Shown here: piece by piece, positions 9,002-18,062 of the stretch
Layout of the letters: each line of letters opens with the position of its first letter
Numbering within the stretch: the first letter of the stretch is position 1
Source: Hyphomicrobiales bacterium
Lineage (GTDB): Bacteria; Pseudomonadota; Alphaproteobacteria; Rhizobiales; Beijerinckiaceae
DNA length: 64,000 nucleotides
NCBI GenBank assembly: GCA_027483895.1
Contig: JAIXTP010000014.1
Location: 1-64,000 of the forward strand
Direction of reading: 5' to 3'
Translations under genes and position numbers: made by a program
The notes under the pieces: model-generated
The model's database searches: none
Told to the model about the DNA's origin: nothing
What the model saw: only the letters and a program-made list of their open reading frames with translations

Positions 9002-9757
9002 ATGGTTGCGTCTTCCGATTATCACGGGTCGGACTTCGATCTCGACCTGGCGATCCCGATGGGGAAATTCCTGCACGAGTGCAAGGACCTGCTCACCGAG
9101 CCTTCGGGTCCGGCAGGGCGCGGGCTGCCGACGGAAGCGCTGCTCAACCGCAACGTCTTTCTGCGGGAGCCCATTTTCCGGTACTGGCAGAAGGAGTTCA
9201 AGGTCAGGCTCGAAGCGATCTCGCTCGGCGGAACGAGGGTCGACCAGCGGGCGCGCCTCGCCTCGGTCCTTCTCGCCGAGGAAGAGTGGCGGATGTTCCA
9301 CAAGGCGATGCACGACTCCGGCGTCGCGCCGCTGCAGGAGGTCATGCAGCTCTTGCTCAACACGACCGAGTGGTTCAACCCCGACGAGGCGCCGTCGCTG
9401 CTTTACGCCGTCGACACGCGGCGCTGGGTGAATTCGCTGTCGCTGAACGCGCTTCATCATATCCGCGAGACCCTGCTGCCTTTCAGTGTTCCGATGATGC
9501 AGGGGGTCGAGCAGTTCAAACGGCTGGCCTATGCCGTGGGAACGGGTCGGATCGCGCTGATCGAAGCGGCGGAAGAGGGACGCCCGGGGCGCCGTCGGAT
9601 CGCGAAGCTCCGCGAGACCGAGGCTTTTTTCGCCGAATTGCGGGCGGCGCTGACCGGCGGAACCGATCCCGTGCCGCTCTCGGCCGAGTTTTTCGCACGG
9701 CGCGGTTCGCGCCCGCCGCGGCCGCGCGATCCGAGCGCCGCCGCACCCGCAGCATGA
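9002..9757 (+). CDS. Unrecognised 251-residue protein
   Basis: I do not recognise this protein. It starts MVASSDYHGSDFDLDLAIPM and is mostly helical by composition, with motifs such as LFLREPIFRYWQKEF-like aromatics (about 56-68), LLNTTEWFNPDEAPSLLYAVD (about 119-139) and a basic proline-rich tail. There is no signal peptide or transmembrane segment. The frame stays open back through the tRNA-Leu gene, so the start must be internal; ATG 9002 is the best candidate but has no good ribosome-binding site. The leader (8785-9001) has overlapping palindromes GTTCGAAC and GAACGCGTTC at 8971-8984. Position right after a tRNA and lower GC upstream fit, but do not prove, acquisition. Confidence 0.65.
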   Translation: MVASSDYHGSDFDLDLAIPMGKFLHECKDLLTEPSGPAGRGLPTEALLNRNVFLREPIFRYWQKEFKVRLEAISLGGTRVDQRARLASVLLAEEEWRMFHKAMHDSGVAPLQEVMQLLLNTTEWFNPDEAPSLLYAVDTRRWVNSLSLNALHHIRETLLPFSVPMMQGVEQFKRLAYAVGTGRIALIEAAEEGRPGRRRIAKLRETEAFFAELRAALTGGTDPVPLSAEFFARRGSRPPRPRDPSAAAPAA

Positions 9758-9838
9758 GCCGGACGGGCCCTGCCGCTTGACGCAAGGGCGGGGATGGTGT
9801 TCGCAGCAGGATCGAAGCCGCGACACGGACTCCGCGAG

Positions 9839-10453
9839 ATGACCCATCGCCTCCATCATCACGACCTGCCGGACGGCTGGCAGCCCGGCCCCGCGGTCGC
9901 GATCGATACGGAAACTCTCGGCCTCAACCCGCATCGCGACCGGCTCTGCCTCGTGCAGATCTCGACCGGAGACGGCTCGGCCGATCTGGTGAAGATCGCC
10001 CCGGGCCAGAAGCGCGCGCCCAATCTCGAACGGGTGCTGACCGATCCGAACGTGACCAAGATCTTCCACTTCGCGCGCTTCGACATCGCGGTGATGGAGC
10101 ATGCGTTCGGCGTCGTCACCGGCCCGATCTACTGCACGAAGATCGCCTCGCGGCTCGTGCGCACCTATACCGACCGGCACGGGCTGAAGGATCTCACGCG
10201 CGAACTGCTCGGCATCGATCTGTCCAAGCAGCAGCAGTCCTCCGATTGGGGCGCCGACGATCTCAGCGACGCCCAGCTGGCCTATGCGGCGTCGGACGTG
10301 TTGCACCTGCACGCGCTGCGCGCCAAACTCGACGTGCTGCTGGCCCGCGAGGGTCGCGCGGAGATCGCGAAGGCCTGTTTCGAATTTCTCCCGACGCGTG
10401 CCAGACTCGATCTGGAAGGCTGGCCCGAAACGGACATCTTCGCGCATTCATGA
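9839..10453 (+). CDS. RNase D-like 3'-5' exonuclease
   Basis: 204 residues covering one DEDDy exonuclease domain: AVAIDTETLGLNP (Exo I, DxE), FHFARFDIAVME (Exo II) and QLAYAASDVLHLHAL (Exo III, YxxxD). It lacks the C-terminal HRDC domains of full-length RNase D, as is usual for this short alphaproteobacterial paralogue. The likely role is 3' trimming of structured RNA. I start at ATG 9839 (MTHRLHHHDLPDGW) rather than the in-frame ATG 9794, because homology-like sequence begins there. lptC starts 37 bases downstream. Confidence 0.88.
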   Translation: MTHRLHHHDLPDGWQPGPAVAIDTETLGLNPHRDRLCLVQISTGDGSADLVKIAPGQKRAPNLERVLTDPNVTKIFHFARFDIAVMEHAFGVVTGPIYCTKIASRLVRTYTDRHGLKDLTRELLGIDLSKQQQSSDWGADDLSDAQLAYAASDVLHLHALRAKLDVLLAREGRAEIAKACFEFLPTRARLDLEGWPETDIFAHS

Positions 10454-10490
10454 TGCGCGCGGCGTCCGGCTCGGACGCGTGATCAGGCCG

Positions 10491-11204
10491 ATGGAGACGA
10501 CGACGACCGACGCAGCACGCATCGACGCGGGAATGACCGTCCCGAGCCGCGACGACGTCGCGGCCCGCTATGCGGTCGCGCGTCGCCACAGCCGGCGCGT
10601 GCGGTTTCTCCGTGTGGCCATCCCGATCGGTTCGTTGGTCGCGATCGCGGCGGTGGTGCTGGTGGCGGTGTTCGACCCGTTCCGCAAGGTCCCCGAGGGC
10701 GTGAGCATCGGCGCCTTCCGTCTCAACGGCTCCAAGATCACCATGGAACTGCCGCGCCTCACGGGGTTCCGACAGGACATGCGGCCTTACGAGGTCACCG
10801 CCGATTCCGCGGTGCAGGACGTCCGCAATCCGACCGTGATCGAACTCAGCGCCATGCGCGCCAAGATCGGCATGGAGCAGAAGCAGACGGCGCTGCTCGA
10901 AGCCGCCAAGGGCGTCTACGACAGCCAGAAGGAAACGCTCGACATGCGCGAGGACGTGCGCGTGATCGCGCAGGGCTACGACGTGCGCATGATCAGCGCC
11001 CGCGCCGACATGAAGGGTGGCACCGTGCTCACCGACGACCCCGTCCGCGTGCTGATGTCCGGCGGCTCCATCGAGGCCGATGCGATGCACATCATGGACA
11101 ACGGCAAGCGGATCGTGTTCATCGGACGTGTCAGAACGCATCTCTCCTCCGCGCCCGACGAAACGCCGGCCGAGTCGCGGGGTCCGACCGAGGGAAAACG
11201 ATGA
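10491..11204 (+). CDS. lptC: LPS export ABC transporter periplasmic protein LptC
   Basis: 237 residues. A single transmembrane helix (about 42-64) anchors a periplasmic beta-jellyroll (EGVSIGAFRLNGSKITMELPRLTG and following). LptC sits on LptB2FG in the inner membrane and passes lipopolysaccharide to LptA. Its stop overlaps the lptA start by four bases (ATGA at 11201-11204), as expected for translational coupling. The N-terminus is long, about 40 cytoplasmic residues rich in Asp, Thr and Arg. Confidence 0.92.
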   Translation: METTTTDAARIDAGMTVPSRDDVAARYAVARRHSRRVRFLRVAIPIGSLVAIAAVVLVAVFDPFRKVPEGVSIGAFRLNGSKITMELPRLTGFRQDMRPYEVTADSAVQDVRNPTVIELSAMRAKIGMEQKQTALLEAAKGVYDSQKETLDMREDVRVIAQGYDVRMISARADMKGGTVLTDDPVRVLMSGGSIEADAMHIMDNGKRIVFIGRVRTHLSSAPDETPAESRGPTEGKR

Positions 11205-11893
11205 AACGGCTCGCCGCTCTTCTTTTCGCGCCGGCCCTGTTCGGCTTCGCGGTCTCCGCCGAGGCCCAGCCCAAACCTGCGCCGGCCGCGCAGCCGAAGC
11301 CCGGAACCACCGCGCCCGGCGCCGGCGTCTTCGGGACGTCTTCGCGCGAGCCGATCAATATCGAAGCGGACCAGCTCGAAGTCTTCGATCGTGACCAGAA
11401 GGCGGTCTATCGCGGCAATGTCGTGGTCGTTCAGGGCGACACCACGATGAAATCCGCCGAGATGGTCGTGTTCTACGCGCGCGGGCAGAAGGGCGAGACG
11501 GACGCGCGGCAGCCGGCTCCGGCGGGCGCCTCGCCCGGCGGCACCAGCGTGCGACGCGTCGAAGCCTTCGGCGGCGTCAGCATCGTGTCGAAGGACCAGA
11601 TCGCGACGGGCCGCGAGGGCATCTTCGACCGCGAGAACAATCGTGTCGTCCTCACCGGCGACGTCGCGCTCACCCAGGGCGGCAACGTGACCAAGGGCGA
11701 GCGTCTGAACTACGATCTCACGACCGGTCAGGCCACGGTGGAAGCCCGCGCCTCGACGGGCCGCGTGCGCAGCCTGCTGGTGCCGGGCTCCGAGGACGGC
11801 GCGAAGCCGATCGATCGGCAGGGCGCGAAGCCCGCCGCGCCGGCGCAGGCCCCCGCGGCCCCCGCCGCGCCGAAGCCGCCCGCGAGACCCTGA
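11201..11893 (+). CDS. lptA: LPS transport periplasmic protein LptA
   Basis: 230 residues. It starts with a signal peptide (MKRLAALLFAPALFGFAVSAEA). The OstA/LptA beta-jellyroll follows, starting EPINIEADQLEVFDRDQKAVYRG and including TGDVALTQGGNVTKGERLNYDL. LptA forms the periplasmic bridge that carries LPS to the outer-membrane LptDE complex. The C-terminal 40 residues are an Ala/Pro-rich low-complexity tail. It overlaps lptC by four bases and lptB by one (TGATGG). Confidence 0.93.
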   Translation: MKRLAALLFAPALFGFAVSAEAQPKPAPAAQPKPGTTAPGAGVFGTSSREPINIEADQLEVFDRDQKAVYRGNVVVVQGDTTMKSAEMVVFYARGQKGETDARQPAPAGASPGGTSVRRVEAFGGVSIVSKDQIATGREGIFDRENNRVVLTGDVALTQGGNVTKGERLNYDLTTGQATVEARASTGRVRSLLVPGSEDGAKPIDRQGAKPAAPAQAPAAPAAPKPPARP

Positions 11894-12666
11894 TGGACGC
11901 TTCCGTTTCCGGTCTTGCGGGCGCGACCGCGGCCGCCGTGCTCGGCGGCGAACTCGCCGCGAGCGGGCTGCAGAAGAGCTATCGCGGCCGCATGGTGGTG
12001 CAGGACGCGTCATTGTCCGTGCGCAACGGCGAGGCCGTCGGCCTGCTCGGGCCGAACGGCGCCGGCAAGACCACGATCTTCTACATGATCACCGGGCTCG
12101 TCCCGGCCGATCTCGGGCGCATCACGCTCGACGGGCACGACGTGACGCATCTGCCGATGTACCGTCGCGCGCGGCTCGGCATCGGCTATCTGCCGCAGGA
12201 AGCCTCGATTTTCCGGGGGCTGAGCGTGGAGGACAACATCCGCGCGGTGCTCGAAGTCACCCAGCCCGACCGCGACCGCCGCGAGGCGGAGCTCGACGCG
12301 CTGCTCGACGAATTCGACATCAAGCGGCTGAGGAAGTCGCCCTCCATCGCGCTGTCGGGCGGCGAGAGGCGGCGCTGCGAGATCGCCCGCTCGCTGGCGG
12401 GCCGCCCGTCCTTCATGCTGCTCGACGAGCCCTTCGCGGGCATCGATCCGATCGCGGTGGGCGACATCCAGGATCTCGTGCGCCACCTGAAGCGCCGCGG
12501 CATCGGCGTGCTGATCACGGACCACAATGTCCGCGAGACGTTGGGGCTGATCGACCGCGCCTACATCATCCATTCCGGTCGGGTGCTGATGGAAGGGCGC
12601 CCGGACGAGATCATCGCGTCGCCCGACGTGCGGCGCCTTTATCTGGGCGAAGACTTCCGTCTCTAG
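11893..12666 (+). CDS. lptB: LPS export ABC transporter ATP-binding protein LptB
   Basis: 257 residues. Walker A GPNGAGKTT is at about 53-61, signature LSGGERRRCEIARS at about 154-167 and Walker B SFMLLDEPFAGIDP after it, then switch His in ITDHNVRETL. LptB is the cytoplasmic ATPase that powers LPS extraction through LptFG (not in this window). The N-terminal 25 residues (SVSGLAGATAAAVLGGELAA) extend beyond the usual start, so a slightly later start is possible. The lptCAB-rpoN order is classic for proteobacteria. Confidence 0.95.
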   Translation: MDASVSGLAGATAAAVLGGELAASGLQKSYRGRMVVQDASLSVRNGEAVGLLGPNGAGKTTIFYMITGLVPADLGRITLDGHDVTHLPMYRRARLGIGYLPQEASIFRGLSVEDNIRAVLEVTQPDRDRREAELDALLDEFDIKRLRKSPSIALSGGERRRCEIARSLAGRPSFMLLDEPFAGIDPIAVGDIQDLVRHLKRRGIGVLITDHNVRETLGLIDRAYIIHSGRVLMEGRPDEIIASPDVRRLYLGEDFRL

Positions 12667-12679
12667 ACCGTCCGGGTCT

Positions 12680-12708
12680 TTGACCCGGCCGAACGGCGCC
12701 GATAAGTT
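12680..12708 (+). promoter_or_regulatory. Probable sigma-70 promoter of rpoN
   Basis: TTGACC at 12680-12685, a 17-base spacer and TAAGTT at 12703-12708. A short hairpin (CCGGGTC-TTT-GACCCGG, 12672-12688) overlaps the -35, and GTTAATCTTAAC (12706-12717) is an inverted repeat over the -10. It lies in the 110-base gap after lptB. Prediction from consensus only. Confidence 0.55.
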
Positions 12709-12776
12709 AATCTTAACGCAAGATCTGTGCCGTAAGCGTCGCAATAACGGCGTGCGGCGTAGCGTTCGGGACGGGT

Positions 12777-14312
12777 ATGAAGGTTTCGCATCGTCTGGAG
12801 ATGCGCCAGAGCCAGTCTCTGGTCATGACGCCGCAGCTGCTGCAGGCGATCAAGCTGCTGCAGCTCTCCACGCTCGATCTTGCGGCCTATGTCGAGACCG
12901 AACTCGAGCGCAATCCGCTGCTCGAACGCGCGGGCGACGACGACGGCCCGATCGCCCCGCAGGAGCCGCAGTCCGCCCCCGACGGCGCCGAGCCTGCGGC
13001 GGGCGACTGGATGGCCGACGACATGAGCGGCCGCGGCGAGATGGAGGCCCGGCTCGACACCTCCCTCGACAACGTGTTTCCCGACGACGCGCCCGCCCGG
13101 CGCGAGGCCGATGCGGAGCCCGCCTCCGGCCTTTCGGCGACGAGCTGGAGCGGCGTCGGCGGCAGCGGTGCGGGAGGCGGGGAGGCGCCCGATCTCGAAG
13201 CCTATGTGGCCGAAGCGGTCTCTTTGCAGGATCACGTCCTGTCGCAGTTCCAGCTCGCGGTGACCGATCCCGTCGACCGGATGATCGGCTCGGCGCTGAT
13301 CGACGCGATCGACGATGCGGGCTATCTCGGCGAGACGGTCGAGGACGTGGCGGACCGGCTCGGCGTGTCCGTCGCGCGGACCGAGGCGGTGCTGAAACTG
13401 GTGCAGGCCTGCGAGCCCACAGGCGTGGCCGCGCGCGATCTCGCCGAATGCCTGCGGCTGCAGTTGCAGGAGATCGACCGCTACGACCCCTGCATGGCCG
13501 CGCTGCTCGACAATCTTCCCCTTCTCGCGCGGCGCGACTTCGCGACGCTGCGTCGGCTGTGCGACGTCGACGAGGAGGACATGCAGGAGATGGTGGCGGA
13601 CATCCGCCGCCTCGACCCGAAGCCGGGCCTCCGCTTCGGCGGGGCGCCCGTCCAGCCCGTGATCCCCGACGTCACGGTCCGCCGCGGACCCGACGACACC
13701 TGGCTCGTCGAACTCAACAGCGAGGTCCTGCCGCGGGTTCTGTTGAACCAGACCTATGCGGCTCGCATCTCGGGCTCGGCCCGCACCGAGACCGAGAAGA
13801 GCTATGTCGCCGAGTGTCTGCAGAGCGCGAACTGGCTGACGCGGAGCCTCGAACAGCGCGCCAAGACGATCCTGAAGGTCGCGAGCGAGATCGTCCGCCA
13901 GCAGGACGGCTTTCTCGTGCACGGCGTCGAACATCTGCGCCCGCTCAATCTGCGCACGGTGGCGGACGCGATCGCGATGCATGAATCGACCGTCTCGCGC
14001 GTCACCTCGAACAAATACATGGCGACCCCGCGCGGCCTGTTCGAGATGAAGTATTTCTTCACCGCCGCCATCGCGGGGACCGGCGGGGAGGACGCGCATT
14101 CGGCCGAAGCCGTCCGCCACCGGATCAAGCAGATGATCGACGCGGAAACCGCCGACGGGGTGCTTTCCGACGATGCGATCGTCCAGAAGCTGAAGGAGTC
14201 CGGCGTCGACATCGCACGGCGCACGGTGGCCAAGTACCGGGAGGGATTGCGGATTCCTTCCTCGGTCGAAAGACGCCGCGAGAAGCAGGCATTGACCGCT
14301 CGGCAGGCATGA
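12777..14312 (+). CDS. rpoN: RNA polymerase sigma-54 factor
   Basis: 511 residues. Region I is glutamine- and leucine-rich (RQSQSLVMTPQLLQAIKLLQ at about 8-27), followed by an acidic Gly/Asp-rich region II, the core-binding domain, the HTH (TVADAIAMHESTVSRVTSNKY) and the RpoN box (ARRTVAKYREG, about 480-490) that reads the -24 element. It directs nitrogen-, motility- and carbon-related genes with AAA+ activators. The neighbours downstream, hpf and ptsN, form the conserved rpoN cluster. A sigma-70 type promoter stands upstream. Confidence 0.97.
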   Translation: MKVSHRLEMRQSQSLVMTPQLLQAIKLLQLSTLDLAAYVETELERNPLLERAGDDDGPIAPQEPQSAPDGAEPAAGDWMADDMSGRGEMEARLDTSLDNVFPDDAPARREADAEPASGLSATSWSGVGGSGAGGGEAPDLEAYVAEAVSLQDHVLSQFQLAVTDPVDRMIGSALIDAIDDAGYLGETVEDVADRLGVSVARTEAVLKLVQACEPTGVAARDLAECLRLQLQEIDRYDPCMAALLDNLPLLARRDFATLRRLCDVDEEDMQEMVADIRRLDPKPGLRFGGAPVQPVIPDVTVRRGPDDTWLVELNSEVLPRVLLNQTYAARISGSARTETEKSYVAECLQSANWLTRSLEQRAKTILKVASEIVRQQDGFLVHGVEHLRPLNLRTVADAIAMHESTVSRVTSNKYMATPRGLFEMKYFFTAAIAGTGGEDAHSAEAVRHRIKQMIDAETADGVLSDDAIVQKLKESGVDIARRTVAKYREGLRIPSSVERRREKQALTARQA

Positions 14313-14360
14313 TCGAGAGCAGCCTTCCGGGCGGCGTTGACACCTCTCCGGAGCGTGCCT

Positions 14361-14378
14361 ACGTCTTATACAAGACGT
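14361..14378. promoter_or_regulatory. Perfect inverted repeat upstream of hpf
   Basis: ACGTCTT-ATAC-AAGACGT, arms of 7 bp. It sits about 20 bases downstream of a TTGACA hexamer (14337-14342) in the rpoN-hpf gap, so it would overlap the -10 and start of a promoter for hpf. It looks like a repressor operator; no regulator is identified. Confidence 0.5.
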
Positions 14379-14436
14379 CGGTCGCCGGCCGCGTGGGCCG
14401 CCGAAGGGCGTCGCCCGCAACAAACGCAGGTGCACC

Positions 14437-15042
14437 ATGGCTCTCCGCGTCTCCGGCAAGAATATCGACATCGGTGAAGCTCTCAGAGGTCAGATCGTCG
14501 AGCGGGTCGCGGGGGCGGTGAAGCGATATTTCGACGGGGGCGTGGCGGGCCACGTCGTCGTCGAACCCGAAGGCACCGGATTCCGGACCGACTGCACCCT
14601 GCATCTCTCCTCGGGCGTGACGCTGCAGTCCGAAGGCATGGCGCATGACGCCTATCTGAGCGCCGACAAGGCCGCCGAACGCATCGAGAAGCGCCTGCGC
14701 CGCTACAATCGGCGCCTGAAGGACCGCAGCGCGGTGCAGAGCGCGAACGGCAATGCCGCCGTATGGGCGCTCGAAGTCCCCTCCTATGTGATTCAGGCCC
14801 CCGATTCGGACGACGACGAGATCGAGGTCGACGAATTCAACCCGATCGTGATCGCGGAAACGAAGAAGAACATGCGCCGGATGTCCGTCAGCGACGCGGT
14901 TCTCGATCTGGACTTGACCGGCGCGCCCGTTCTCGTATTCCGTCACGCCGGTTCCGAACGGGTGAACATCGTGTATCGCCGCTCGGACGGAAACATCGGT
15001 TGGATCGATCCCCCCGCGCTGGACGGCAACGGTCCTTCCTGA
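14437..15042 (+). CDS. hpf: Ribosome hibernation-promoting factor, long form
   Basis: 201 residues. The N-terminal S30AE domain (MALRVSGKNIDIGEALRGQI to about 105) occupies the decoding centre. The C-terminal dimerisation domain (APVLVFRHAGSERVNIVYRR, about 165-185, through WIDPP) marks the long form that makes 100S ribosomes without RMF. Its position between rpoN and ptsN is conserved in proteobacteria. An upstream palindrome at 14361-14378 suggests dedicated control, and a perfect 20-bp palindrome overlaps its stop. Confidence 0.95.
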   Translation: MALRVSGKNIDIGEALRGQIVERVAGAVKRYFDGGVAGHVVVEPEGTGFRTDCTLHLSSGVTLQSEGMAHDAYLSADKAAERIEKRLRRYNRRLKDRSAVQSANGNAAVWALEVPSYVIQAPDSDDDEIEVDEFNPIVIAETKKNMRRMSVSDAVLDLDLTGAPVLVFRHAGSERVNIVYRRSDGNIGWIDPPALDGNGPS

Positions 15043-15060
15043 TCCGTGCCGGCACGGATC
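15041..15060. other. Perfect 20-bp palindrome at the hpf stop
   Basis: GATCCGTGCC followed directly by its complement GGCACGGATC, no loop. It starts inside the hpf stop codon. It may be a weak terminator or RNA-stabilising stem between hpf and ptsN; no T run follows. Confidence 0.5.
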
Positions 15061-15127
15061 TGGCCTATCACGAGAAGAGCAAGAACCGGTTCCGCGGATC
15101 AACCGCGGCAGAACCACGGGCGCACAC

Positions 15128-15589
15128 ATGCCGCTTTCGGATCTTTTGGCACAGGAAGCCGTGCTCCCCTCGTTGAAGGGGGGCACGAAGAAGCAGGTCC
15201 TGCAGGATCTCGCGGAGCATGCGGCCGCGATCTCCGGCCTCGATCCTCGTGACCTGTTCGAGACGCTTCTGCAGCGCGAACGGCTCGGCTCGACCGGGAT
15301 CGGCCGCGGAATCGCGATTCCGCACGGCAAGATGGCGAAATCCGACCGGCTTTTCGGCCTGTTCGCGCGGCTGGAGAAGCCGGTGGATTTCGAGGCGCTC
15401 GACGGCGAGCCCGTCGATCTCGTTTTCCTGCTGATCGCCCCCGAGTCGGCCGGCGCCGATCACCTTAAGGCGCTGGCGCGTGTCGCCCGCATCCTGCGCG
15501 AGCCTTCGACCGTGCAGGCGCTGCGCACGACGCGCGATCCGTCGGCGCTGTTCGCCGTGCTGACGCAGGCCCAGCCGCACGCGGCTTGA
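15128..15589 (+). CDS. ptsN: PTS IIA-like nitrogen regulatory protein PtsN
   Basis: 153 residues, EIIA-Ntr. The phosphorylated histidine is His66 in GIAIPHGK, and the fold continues through EPVDLVFLLIAPESAGADHLKALA. It accepts phosphate from the PtsP-NPr relay and regulates potassium uptake, nitrogen and PHB metabolism; no sugar permease is needed. It belongs to the rpoN-hpf-ptsN cluster, 85 bases after hpf. The 157-base gap downstream holds no gene. Confidence 0.95.
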   Translation: MPLSDLLAQEAVLPSLKGGTKKQVLQDLAEHAAAISGLDPRDLFETLLQRERLGSTGIGRGIAIPHGKMAKSDRLFGLFARLEKPVDFEALDGEPVDLVFLLIAPESAGADHLKALARVARILREPSTVQALRTTRDPSALFAVLTQAQPHAA

Positions 15590-15746
15590 GCTTCTGCCGC
15601 CGAAACGGGCAGCAGACCGGCCGCTGCTCCGCGCCCGAAGCGCGGCTGCAATCCGGCATGACACGAAGTGCCGACTTGGAATGACGCCCCGCACGGCCTA
15701 GAACGCGGTCCGTCTCGTCCGCATCACGCCTCGTGAGGTCTTCGCC

Positions 15747-17363
<1,617 letters not shown>

Positions 17364-17377
17364 GCCGGGGGAGACGC

Positions 17378-17716
17378 ATGACGGCGCTTCGCCCGGTCCT
17401 GACGACGGCTCTTGCCGGCCTCCTGTTCGCCGTACCGGCTTCGGCCGGGACGGTGGATTCGGCCGATTGCAAGCGCGACCTCTTCCAGACGCAAGGCGCC
17501 ATCACGTCTTCGCGCGACCGGCTCGTGGCGGCCTTCTCGCAGCCGCAGCCCGACCGCTGCCGCGTGCAGCGGCGGCATCTCGACGTGATGAAGAAGGCCA
17601 TCGAGGTCCATGGCCGCTGCCTCACCGAGCCCGACCGCGGCCGCGCGCTGGCGCAGGACCGCGAGACCGTCCGAGAGTTCGAGACCGAGATCGCCCGGGG
17701 CTGCAAGGGGCTCTGA
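17378..17716 (+). CDS. Small exported protein with four cysteines, unknown
   Basis: 112 residues. A signal peptide (MTALRPVLTTALAGLLFAVPASA) is followed by a mature part of about 89 residues with four cysteines (DCKRD, DRCRV, GRCLT, RGCKG), suggesting two disulfides in the periplasm. It is helical and charged. I do not recognise a family. GGGGGAGACGC before the ATG is a strong ribosome-binding site. It starts 14 bases after the fumarase stop and is presumably co-transcribed with it. Confidence 0.75.
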   Translation: MTALRPVLTTALAGLLFAVPASAGTVDSADCKRDLFQTQGAITSSRDRLVAAFSQPQPDRCRVQRRHLDVMKKAIEVHGRCLTEPDRGRALAQDRETVREFETEIARGCKGL

Positions 17717-17742
17717 GCCCGCGGGCGGGGGATGCGTTCTCC

Positions 17743-17843
17743 GTCATTGCGAGGAGCGGAGCGACGAAGCAATCCAGGACTGTCGGGCACGGTGCTCGAT
17801 GCCGGCCGTCCCCTCTGGATTGCTTCGCTTCGCTCGCAATGAC
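17743..17843. repeat. Paired inverted repeat, family B
   Basis: Outer ends GTCATTGCGAG and GCAATGAC with arms ending GCAATCCA and TGGATTGC. It lies 26 bases after the small exported protein and before the promoter of the ABC importer. It is the only intact unit in this gap (17717-18062). Confidence 0.9.
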
Positions 17844-17899
17844 GGAGTTCGGGGTTCTCCATCGGATTGCGAACAATCCTTCTTCCCGGACGGATCGTT

Positions 17900-17928
17900 T
17901 GACAAAAAGAACGGTTCGTTTTAAAGAA
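17900..17928 (+). promoter_or_regulatory. Strong sigma-70 promoter of the sulfonate-type ABC operon
   Basis: TTGACA (17900-17905), exactly 17 bases, then TAAAGA (17923-17928). The octamer AAAGAACG occurs at 17907-17914 and again at 17924-17931, a 17-bp direct repeat overlapping the spacer and -10 that could be a regulator site. The leader then has a small hairpin (CGGAC/GTCCG, 17982-17997). Confidence 0.65.
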
Positions 17929-18062
17929 CGCTCGCGCCGATTTGAACCGAGCAGCTTGCCGGGCGCCGAAGCGGGAGACCGCGGACAAACAAGTCCGGCT
18001 AAAGCGCCGCGGGCTTCCGAAAGGCGGCCCCGGGCTCGTCCCCGAACGTGAGACCCGAAATC

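Noticed and set aside
8204..9757. 517-codon frame through tRNA-Leu
   Set aside because: A protein gene would have to be read through the tRNA; only the part from 9002 is plausible.
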